This document shows, piece after piece, positions 21,027-29,416 of a DNA stretch of 64,000 nucleotides. The first letter of the stretch is position 1; each line of letters starts with the position of its first letter. A model generated the notes under the pieces. The model saw nothing but the letters and a program-made list of their open reading frames with translations. It searched no databases and was not told where the DNA came from. This DNA is from Edwardiiplasma whartonense. GTDB taxonomy: Bacteria; Bacillota_I; Bacilli_A; Mycoplasmatales; Mycoplasmataceae. The position numbers were made by a program, and so were the translations under genes. Where the stretch lies: the NCBI RefSeq assembly GCF_023566315.1, contig NZ_JAKNSU010000003.1; one strand, given 5' to 3'.

Positions 21027-21931
21027 TGTTGGGGCCACAACTTAGTTCAATTGGGGATTATTTTTCTGATAATTGACACCATTGACAACCACAATTACTA
21101 TCAATCGTTTTTACCGCTTTAATTATTAGTGGGATTTGTTTGGTTTATAACATCAAGATTCGCAATCACCAAGAAGAAGAACGGATGAGTGGTTTTCTGG
21201 TTTTGATGGAAATGTTCATTCTTTTTTGTGAAGATTTAGTCGTGCAGGCAATGGGCAAGAAACACAGGAAATTAACTCCTTATGCAATGTATCTAATTAT
21301 GTACATTTTTGTGGGTAGTTTGATTTCATTAATCGGAATTGAATCCTTAGCAACTTCTTATACTATTGCTTTTAGTCTTGGTTTAATTAGCTTCTTGTCA
21401 GTTTACTACTTTGGGTTTAAATACCAAAAGTGAGCTTATTTTAAACGTTATAAGAATCCGATTGAAATCTTTACCCAATTTACCCCATTAATTTCAATTT
21501 CTTTCCGTTTATTTGGGAATTTGTTGGGTGGATCAATCATTTTGGGATTGGTTTATGCGTTGTTTATCAACGTTCAATCAAGTTTTGATGGTACAGGTAA
21601 CCATGTGGGAAGAATTTATGGAACAGTTGGAGGATTTGAAGATAATTGAAACTACCAGTATATTTACTTTTGGTCTGGTTTTAATATCTTTACTACTGCT
21701 TTTGCGCCGTGATTACACATGTATTTCGACCTTTTTGATGGAGGAGTACAAGCGTTGGTCTTTACGATGCTAACCTTCTCTTATTGATCAGAAGCGATGG
21801 GAGAAACTGATGACAGTACCAGTGTAAAAACTGTCCAAAAAGGGAAGGGTTCGATTTTGCATCGTCATCATGGACGAGCAGAGAAAACTACTTCACCAAA
21901 TGAAGATCTTGCAATTCAAATTGCTTTATAA
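21026..21931 (+). CDS. atpB: F1Fo ATP synthase subunit a
   Basis: Membrane subunit forming the proton half-channels against the c-ring. The 301-residue protein has several helices and the conserved SISFRLFGNLLGG segment containing the essential arginine, plus a C-terminal helix FDGGVQALVFTMLTFSYW. An extended loop between helices (SFDGTGNHVGRIYGTVGGFEDN) and a basic C-terminal tail with HRHHGR are longer than in most bacteria. It overlaps the upstream gene by one base and precedes atpE. Confidence 0.93.
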
Positions 21932-21955
21932 AAAATAATTTAAGGAGAAAATCAA

Positions 21956-22273
21956 ATGTTATTTGCTGATTTAATGACTAATGTCTATTTAAACTTTTTT
22001 AGTGCTTTTGCCACTGTTTTACCAAACTTACTTGCTACTGGAGCTACTACTGGAGATGGATTGAAATTCCTTGGTGCTGGAGTTGCTGGTATTGGGGTAC
22101 TTGGAGCTGGAATCGGTCAAGGGATTGCTGCTCAAGGAGCATGTATGGCGATTGGAAGAAACCCAGAAATGGCTTCAAAAATCCAATCAGCAATGATTAT
22201 TGGTGCTGGAATCGCTGAATCTGGAGCGATTTACTCACTAGTTATTGCCATTTTATTAGTCTTTGTTGCTTAG
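21956..22273 (+). CDS. atpE: F1Fo ATP synthase subunit c
   Basis: Forms the rotating proteolipid ring. The 105-residue protein has two helices joined by the polar loop AIGRNPEMASK, with the proton-carrying Glu88 in IIGAGIAESGAIYS. The N-terminus is about 35 residues longer than the canonical 70-80 residue subunit and includes a hydrophobic stretch that may be a signal-like segment, as in other Mollicutes. AAGGAGAAAA upstream defines the start. Confidence 0.95.
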   Translation: MLFADLMTNVYLNFFSAFATVLPNLLATGATTGDGLKFLGAGVAGIGVLGAGIGQGIAAQGACMAIGRNPEMASKIQSAMIIGAGIAESGAIYSLVIAILLVFVA

Positions 22274-22309
22274 TTAAAAGTATTTATGAATAGAAAGAAG
22301 GGTTAAAGA

Positions 22310-22852
22310 ATGTTTTTATTAGAAGGAACAGCAGGGGTTCCTGAAGTTGTTGCCCAGTTATTTCCTAACCTACCAAACTTTATTGCCCATGTTTTAGCAA
22401 CAATTATTATTTTGGTTTTACTAACCAAATGAGTTTATAAGCCGTTTCGGAATTCAGTTGATAACCGTCGGGCAAAAATTAACGAATTATTAGATGAAGC
22501 TGTTGATAAACAAACTAAGGCAAACAAAGATCGCCATCAAGCAGCATCATTGTTAAATGATGCTAAGAGTCAATCTTCATTAATTTTGAAAAATGCCCGT
22601 GCTGATGCTGATGTTCAACGTTTGAAGATTCTTGATGAAGCCACTAAACAAGCAACAACACTGCAATCACAAGCAAAAAATTCAATTTTAAAAGAACGTT
22701 TAGATGCTCAGAGTGAGATTAAACAAACAATTATTGATGTTGCCTTTCAAGCTGCTCAAGAAATTTTAAAAGAAGATATTAACTCAAAGAAGAATCAAGC
22801 GTTGATTGAAGATTTTTTAGAACAACTTGATAAAGTTAAAGGTTCAAAATAA
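22310..22852 (+). CDS. atpF: F1Fo ATP synthase subunit b
   Basis: Peripheral-stalk subunit. The 180-residue protein has one N-terminal transmembrane helix (about 25-45, ending in KWVYKPFRNSVDNRR) and a long charged helical domain (50-175) for dimerisation, as expected. It lacks an obvious lipobox, unlike some mycoplasmal b subunits. AGAAAGAAGGG precedes the ATG. Its stop overlaps the atpH start by one base. Confidence 0.93.
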
Positions 22853-23433
22853 TGGCGTTATTAGACCAAAGGGTGATTGATAATTGAGCAATAGCGTTAA
22901 GTAATATTGCCTTAGAGCAAAATCAAGCCAAAGCCTATGTTGAACAAGCTAGTGTTCTGGTAGAAGTTTTAAAAGATCAAGACAAATTTGTAGCGATGCT
23001 AAGTGCAAAGAACATCAGTGATGAAAGTGGGGAAATGAAAGCCAAGATAGTTGATGAAACCTTTGCATCATTTAGCTTCGTTCCTGAAATTTTAAACATG
23101 ATGAAAATGCTTTCACAATTAGGTGAATTTGTTTATGCTCGCGATATTTTTAAAAAAACCCGGAAGATTTTAACCCAGGCAGCGGGATTGGCCTACGGAG
23201 TAGCGTGATCGACGCAATCACTTGATGCAAAGACTTTAACAGCTTTAGAAAAGAAAATTGGTACAATCTTGAACCACAAAGTTAAATTAGTAAACAAGCT
23301 TGACTTAGATTTAATTGGTGGGGTGCAAGTGGTAATTGAAAACCGAATTTTTGATGGATCAATTAAAGGTAAGTTGGATAAGATTCGTTATGAAATAATG
23401 GAAAATACAAAGAATTCAGAAGGGGTGGAGTAG
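22852..23433 (+). CDS. atpH: F1Fo ATP synthase subunit delta
   Basis: Links the peripheral stalk to the top of F1. The 193-residue protein has the N-terminal helical domain (1-110) and the C-terminal block with GGVQVVIENRIFDGSIKGKLDKIR, the diagnostic OSCP/delta sequence near residue 165. Start is coupled to atpF through TAATG; four bases separate it from atpA. Low conservation outside the C-terminus is normal for this subunit. Confidence 0.94.
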
Positions 23434-23437
23434 ATTT

Positions 23438-25015
23438 ATGGCTTTTAATATTAAAGAAATCTCAACAGTGATTGAGAGCCAGATTAAGCGTTATGGACAA
23501 GAAGTTGTTCAAAGCGAAGAAGGAACAATCATCACTGTAGGAGATGGTGTGGCTATGATTTATGGTTTAGACAATGCCTTAATGGGTGAATTGTTATTGT
23601 TTCCTCATGATGTTTATGGAATGGTTTTAAATCTGGAAGAAGGTCTGGTTGGAGCAGTTATTTTAGGTAATGACACTTTGATTAAAGAGGGTGATAAGGT
23701 TCGTCGCACTGCAAAAGTAGTTGAAGCACCAGTCGGAGATGCCCTGTTGGGAAGAGTAGTTAATGCTTTGGGTCAACCAATTGATGGTGGAGGAGAAATT
23801 AAAGTTAGCAAACATGCTCCAGTAGAAAAGATTGCCACAGGAGTTATGGCCAGAAAATCTGTTGATCAACCCCTAGAAACTGGAATTCTTTCTCTTGATG
23901 CGATTATTCCGGTTGGTAAAGGTCAACGGGAATTGATTATTGGTGATCGTCAAACTGGGAAAACTGCGATTGCAATTGATGCCATCTTGAACCAAAAAGG
24001 AAAAAAGGTAAAGTGTGTTTATGTTGCGATTGGCCAAAAGGACTCCACAATTGCGCAAATTAGTGAAAAGTTAAGAAAATTTGGAGCAATGGATTATACA
24101 GTGATTGTTAATGCAGGTGCTTCTGAAGCCGCACCAATGCAATATCTTGCTCCTTATACAGGGGTCACGATGGCTGAAGAATGAATGAGTCAAGGTGAAG
24201 ATGTCTTAATTGTTTATGATGATTTGTCTAAACATGCAGTTGCTTATCGAGAAATGTCGTTGCTATTGAGAAGACCACCAGGAAGAGAGGCTTATCCTGG
24301 AGACGTGTTCTATTTACATTCTCGTTTATTAGAACGAGCAGCTAGGGTGACAAAGGAATATGGTGGAGGATCAATTACAGCTCTACCAGTGATTGAAACC
24401 CAAGCAGGTGACATTTCTGCCTATATTCCCACCAATGTGATTTCAATTACTGATGGACAAATTTTCTTACAAGCAGATTTATTTAATGCTGGAATTCGTC
24501 CTGCTATTGATACAGGATTATCTGTATCGCGGGTAGGGTCTTCAGCGCAAATCAAAGCAGTAAAACAAGTTTCAGGAACTTTAAAATTAGATTTAGCTCA
24601 ATACTTTGAATTACAATCTTTTGCTAAGTTTGGTTCTGATCTTGATGATTCGACTAAAGAAATTTTGGATAATGGGACGAAGATTATGGAAATGCTGAAA
24701 CAAAAACAATACCATCCGATTAATCAAATCGATGAAGCGTTTGTTTTATTAGCGATTAAAGAACGTTTAATTAAGTGACTACCTCTTGATGAAATGAAAA
24801 ACTTTAAGGATGCAATTATTGATTTCTTCCACCAGGATGCTGATGCTAAAAAACTTTATACTAAAGTTGCTAAAGCAAAAGCTTTTGATGATGCTAGTTT
24901 AGCAGAGGGTAAAAAATACTTAGGAACAGTGGTTAAAACTTTGACTAATAATCTTGCTAACTACCAAGTTGGTAATTATGGTAATCAAGCTGATTTTGAC
25001 CACTTAGGTAAATAA
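23438..25015 (+). CDS. atpA: F1Fo ATP synthase subunit alpha
   Basis: Non-catalytic nucleotide-binding subunit of F1. The 525-residue protein contains EEGTIITVGDGVAMIYGLD in the N-terminal barrel, Walker A GDRQTGKT at 169-176, the Walker B region VLIVYDDLSKHAVAYR, the RPPGREAYPGDVFYLHSRLLERAA block and GLSVSRVGSSAQ. Two internal TGA (24182 and 24776) are Trp. It begins four bases after atpH with GGGGTGGAG as ribosome-binding site. Confidence 0.98.
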
Positions 25016-25016
25016 G

Positions 25017-25877
25017 ATGCCAAATTTAAGTGGATTAAAAGCAGAAATTATTTCGGTTGGTGAAATTACTAACATCACTGATGCGATGCAATTGGTAGCT
25101 TCAGCCAAGTTGCGGAGAGCAGGAAAAAAAATTACTGAAACCCAACAATATGTTTCAGAAGTTTATAGTGTCTTTAATGAAATTATTCAACAAACTGATG
25201 ATTCGCCTTTTTTAAAACCAGATGAAACTACCTTTAAAAAAACTCTCTGAGTAGTCGTTAATTCTAATCTTGGGTTATGTGGTGGTTATAACACTAATAT
25301 TAACAAAGAAGTCATGCACCAAATTAAACCAGATGATGAAATCTATGCTTTGGGTTCTAAAGCAGTTGCATTTTATAGTGCAAGAAAGATTAAAATTATT
25401 AAAAGCAGAGTTGATATTGATGTGAATTTTTCTAGCTCAATTGCTGGTGAAATTGGACAAGAATTAATGGGGTATTACACTTCCCACCAGTTTGATGAAA
25501 TCAAACTTGCTTATACAAAGTTTATTAATAACGTGACTTTTACTCCCACCACCTTACGATTGTTTCCAATTGTTAAAAATAAAGTCGTTGATAAAGCGAT
25601 TAATGCTACGAATTTACAAGTAGAGTTTGAACCAGATGCCCAAACAATTTTAGAAAAAACTATTAACCTTTATCTCAACACAGTATTGTACGGAACGATT
25701 GCTGAATCACAGGTTTCTGAACAAGCTTCTCGAAGAACAGCTATGGATGCTGCGACAAAAAACGGTAAAGAAATGGTTGAAAAACTTAACATTAAATATA
25801 ACCGTGAACGACAAGCAGCAATTACCCAAGAAATTTCTGAAATTGTGGGTGGAGCAAACGCTTTAGCAGAAAATTAA
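25017..25877 (+). CDS. atpG: F1Fo ATP synthase subunit gamma
   Basis: Central rotor shaft. The 286-residue protein shows the N-terminal coiled-coil helix with ITNITDAMQLVASAKLRRA, the central Rossmann-like part with SNLGLCGGYNTNI, and the C-terminal helix with ASRRTAMDAATKNGKEMVEKLNIKYNRERQAAITQEISEIVGGANAL. The start is one base after atpA. Normal length. Confidence 0.97.
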
Positions 25878-25894
25878 AGGAGGTCAAAAGAAGA

Positions 25895-27340
25895 ATGGCT
25901 ACAAAAGTAAAACAAAAAACTACTCTTAAAACTGATGAAAAGGTTATGGGAAAAATTATTCAAATTTTAGGTCCTGTAGTGGATGTAAAGTTTGACGAAG
26001 ACAATATGCCAAACTTATTGGATGCTTTACAAGTTAAGAACCAAGATCAGGTTTTGACTTTGGAAGTAGAACAACACGTGGGTGATGATGTTGCTCGCAC
26101 TATTGCGATGGGTTCAACTGATGGTCTAATGCGGGGACAAATGGTGATTAACACCAAAAGCCCAATTACAGTTCCAGTGGGTGAACAAACTTTAGGAAGA
26201 ATGTTTAATGTGTTGGGAGAAGCAATTGATGAAAAACCTCAACCTGATGGAGAACGAAACCCAATTCATCGTGCCGCACCTTCTTATGATGAGCTTGTTA
26301 CTAGTGCAGAAATCCTTGAAACTGGGATTAAAGTTATTGATTTAATGGTTCCTTTTGCTCGAGGAGGGAAGGTTGGATTATTTGGAGGAGCAGGAGTTGG
26401 AAAGACTGTGCTAATTCAAGAATTAATCAACAACATTGCCAATGCTCATAGTGGGGTGTCAGTTTTTGCAGGAGTTGGGGAACGAACTCGTGAAGGAAAC
26501 GATCTTTACTTTGAAATGGTTGAAGCAGGAGTTATTGATAAGACTTCGTTGGTGTTTGGTCAAATGAATGAACCACCAGGAGCAAGAATGCGAGTGGCGT
26601 TAACTGGATTAACAATTGCAGAATATTTCCGTGATCAAAAAAATATGGATGTGCTTTTATTCATTGACAACATTTTTAGATTTACCCAAGCAGGATCAGA
26701 AGTTTCAGCACTTTTAGGAAGAATGCCATCAGCTGTTGGGTATCAACCAACTCTTTCTACAGAAATGGGGGCCTTGCAAGAACGAATTACTTCGACAAGT
26801 AAAGGTTCAATTACTTCTGTTCAAGCGGTTTATGTTCCTGCTGATGACTTAACTGACCCTGCTCCAGCAACAACTTTTACCCACCTTGATGCTCGAATTG
26901 TCTTAGACCGTTCGATTGCTTCATTAGGAATTTATCCAGCAATTGACCCGCTAGAATCTTCTTCAAGAATGTTAGATCCTGATGTGGTTGGTGAAGAACA
27001 CTACCAAACTGCTCTGGATGTACAAATTACGTTACAAAAATATAAAGAATTACAATCAATTATTAATATCTTGGGATTAGATGAATTATCAGAAGAAGAT
27101 AAACTGGTAGTCTCTCGTGCCAGAAAGATTCGAAACTTCCTTTCTCAATCTTTCTTTGTGGGGGAAAAGTTCACCGGAAGACCAGGAAAATATGTCAAAG
27201 CCAGTGATACGGTACGTTCATTTAGAGAAATTCTTGATGGTAAGGTTGATGAAATTCCTGAAGCTTTATTTATGTATGCTGGGGACATTGAGGATGTAAA
27301 ACAAGCCCATACTAACCAAGCAAAAAAGGTTCAACAATAG
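25895..27340 (+). CDS. atpD: F1Fo ATP synthase subunit beta
   Basis: Catalytic subunit of F1. The 481-residue protein has Walker A GGAGVGKT at 164-171, the catalytic-glutamate segment GVGERTREGNDL, the Walker B region VLLFIDNIFRFTQAG, and the ALLGRMPSAVGYQPTLSTEMG block. An N-terminal extension of about 16 polar residues precedes the usual start at GKIIQILGPVVDV; AAAGGAGGTC upstream supports the longer start. Confidence 0.98.
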   Translation: MATKVKQKTTLKTDEKVMGKIIQILGPVVDVKFDEDNMPNLLDALQVKNQDQVLTLEVEQHVGDDVARTIAMGSTDGLMRGQMVINTKSPITVPVGEQTLGRMFNVLGEAIDEKPQPDGERNPIHRAAPSYDELVTSAEILETGIKVIDLMVPFARGGKVGLFGGAGVGKTVLIQELINNIANAHSGVSVFAGVGERTREGNDLYFEMVEAGVIDKTSLVFGQMNEPPGARMRVALTGLTIAEYFRDQKNMDVLLFIDNIFRFTQAGSEVSALLGRMPSAVGYQPTLSTEMGALQERITSTSKGSITSVQAVYVPADDLTDPAPATTFTHLDARIVLDRSIASLGIYPAIDPLESSSRMLDPDVVGEEHYQTALDVQITLQKYKELQSIINILGLDELSEEDKLVVSRARKIRNFLSQSFFVGEKFTGRPGKYVKASDTVRSFREILDGKVDEIPEALFMYAGDIEDVKQAHTNQAKKVQQ

Positions 27341-27349
27341 GGTTTAGTG

Positions 27350-27649
27350 ATGGGAATTAAACTTAGAGTTGTTACTCCTGATGGAATTTTTATCAATGAT
27401 AAAGAAGTTGATATTGTTAATGTTCAAACAATTGATGGTGACATGGGGATTATGAAAAATATGACTCCAATTGTTTCTGCTTTAAAAATCGGGACAATGA
27501 GTTTCCGCATTAATAATAGCGTGACTTATGTTCACCTACACCGTGGGATTTTAAAAGTTAGCCCTCAGGAGTGCAGAATCATTACTGAAAGACTTTATTT
27601 GGTGAATCAAAGTGGTCAGAAAATTGATACACCAAATAAACTTAATTAA
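27350..27649 (+). CDS. atpC: F1Fo ATP synthase subunit epsilon, short form
   Basis: Small rotor subunit at the foot of gamma. Only 99 residues: the N-terminal ten-strand beta domain is present (LRVVTPDGIFINDKEVDIVNVQTIDGD, GIMKNMTPIVSALKIG), but the C-terminal helical hairpin that inhibits ATP hydrolysis in other bacteria (full length about 130-140) is reduced to about 15 residues. GTG at 27347 is an alternative start two codons-overlapping upstream. It ends the operon before a bidirectional terminator. Confidence 0.9.
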   Translation: MGIKLRVVTPDGIFINDKEVDIVNVQTIDGDMGIMKNMTPIVSALKIGTMSFRINNSVTYVHLHRGILKVSPQECRIITERLYLVNQSGQKIDTPNKLN

Positions 27650-27654
27650 ATCTA

Positions 27655-27681
27655 AAAAAACGCTTACTTTGAGCGTTTTTT
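27655..27681. terminator. Bidirectional terminator between atpC and the exonuclease gene
   Basis: Perfect 10-bp stem (27655-27664 with 27672-27681) with A-run and T-run on either side, placed between two convergent genes; the minus-strand stop codon lies inside its 3' arm. Confidence 0.85.
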
Positions 27682-28723
27682 AATGTTTATTTGGTGTTTT
27701 AATTTCATAATCACTCATTTTAAAAACAAATTCATCAGCTGGAGAGTTACAACTTAAGGGCATTGTTTTGCTATTGTTAAATTTAACTCCTTTTGGTTTT
27801 TTGCTTTTCTTGGGAATAGCTTTTAAACTTTGATCAAGTCTTTCTTCAGCATAAGGAAGGTAAGCTCACATCTTATTTTTCTTCAAAAAGTTAATATAAC
27901 CACGTCAATTAACTCTCAAAGGACGAAAATCGATACGTCCTAAATCTAAATTTTTACCAATGGTGGTAATTTTTTTGTTCATTAAAATTTGTTCTTGAGC
28001 ATTTTTAATTTTGAAATGAACATTTTTGGGCAAGTCATTAACATGAGCAACGATGTTTTCTGCGGTGTCATATTCTGCTAATAGTCGGAGTGCAGTTTGA
28101 TAATTAAGGTATCTTACTCCTTTAATGTTGTCAGAACTATCACCCATCAATGCTTTAATATCAGCAACTTGTGATGGTGAACAACCCATTTTATCTTCGA
28201 CAACGTTTTCATCAATAAAACTGCTTGGCGTATTTCTGGTTGATTTCACAACAACTTTAACGTTAGGATTAATTAATTGGTAGCAATCCTTATCGTTAGA
28301 AAGAATGTGGACATTATATCCTTTCTTGACTGCGATTCGGGCAATAGTTCCCATTACATCATCACCTTCAAAGTTTTCTTTTTCATATCAAGGAATATGA
28401 GCTTGAGAGAGAAAAGTGCGAATAATTTGCATTTGAGGAATTAAATCAGCAGGAGTTTCTTTTCGGTTTGCTTTATATAAAGGGTAAAGATCACGTCTTC
28501 AACACCCTTGACCGACATCAAAGGTCACAATCACGGTGTGATAAATGTTAAGATCAATGATTTCGTTAATCTTCGAGATGAAAGTGTAAATGGCGTTAAT
28601 TTTTACCCCATCCCGGTTAGTAGCAACCTTTTTTCGTTTCAAAGAACCATAATAACCCTTATGAAGAAGGTGATAACCATCAATGAGTAGAATGGTTTGC
28701 TTGTTTTTTGTTTTGTCATCCAT
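27680..28723 (-). CDS. Stand-alone 5'-3' exonuclease (PolA N-terminal domain type)
   Basis: Flap/5' nuclease that probably removes Okazaki primers, the role of the PolA exonuclease domain. The 347-residue protein has LLIDGYHLLHKGYY at the start, the metal-binding ENFEGDDVMGTIA and ILSNDKDCYQLI motifs, and the helix-hairpin-helix region ALMGDSSDNIKGV. Mollicutes commonly encode this domain without the polymerase part. Four TGA codons are Trp. A C-terminal tail of about 50 residues extends past the nuclease fold. It is one of the few minus-strand genes here; upstream lies a decayed gene that runs into its start. Confidence 0.93.
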
Positions 28724-28729
28724 ATTTTA

Positions 28730-29280
28730 CCTAATTTCTGTTTTTTCTTTTTTAATACCTTGACTGGAAGTTGATCGGAGTTTAGACCATGAAGAGTAAT
28801 CTCATAACTAATTTTGTGATAGAAAACTTTATTCACAATTTTAATGTCATTTTGTGAGTAAAATCAGTCAAATAGCTTAATAAAACTGATAGTTAAATTC
28901 CAATAAGTAGTGATAAATAGCTACTGTGTGTTGCGCAATAGTCCTAGCATTTTGACGATAAGCTCGAACTAAACACCCACTTCTAAACTTAATTCTTCCA
29001 TAATAACAGACGATTAGAATACAAAGGTTAATTAAATCAAAACTGTTCAACCATCAAAAAGATTGCTCAACTAGCAGTCTTTTCGACTAATCATCCCACT
29101 AAACTGCTTTGCTTGTGAGTTTATAAATATAACAATTGTTGGTCGTTCTAATATCTTGATAGGTGTTCAAAAAATCAGTAACTTCATTTTTTGTAGTTTT
29201 CTTTTGGATATAGACTTTAAAAAATGATTTTTTATAGTAAGAGTGGTGTGATACTCGTGTTGATTAACAAGAACATTCAT
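28730..29280 (-). pseudogene. Decayed protein-coding gene upstream of the exonuclease
   Basis: This 550-base stretch has no intact gene, but on the minus strand long protein-like runs can be read across frames. An ATG at 29280-29278 follows AAAGGG and gives MNVLVNQHEYH. After a shift, a run includes KVYIQKKTTKNEVTDFLNTY and YIYKLTSKAV, then two TAG stops, then RLLVEQSF and NARTIAQHTVAIYHYLLEF. After another shift comes NKVFYHKISYEITLHGLN, ending in a lysine-rich stretch at the exonuclease start. At least two shifts and two stops are needed. I do not recognise the family. Non-coding AT-rich DNA is the alternative. Confidence 0.45.
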
Positions 29281-29347
29281 GCATTCTTACCCTTTAATTA
29301 TAACAATCTTTTGCCTAGGACTTATTTTTTAAATAAACTATTTATTT

Positions 29348-29353
29348 TATAAT
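29348..29353 (+). promoter_or_regulatory. -10 box before secA
   Basis: Consensus TATAAT in a very AT-rich segment 63 bases before the secA start. The -35 is not clear. Confidence 0.5.
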
Positions 29354-29416
29354 TATATAAATGTGGCCTAATGATTGCTACTATTATCTATAAGTAAGGA
29401 AGTAGAAGAGGTAAAA

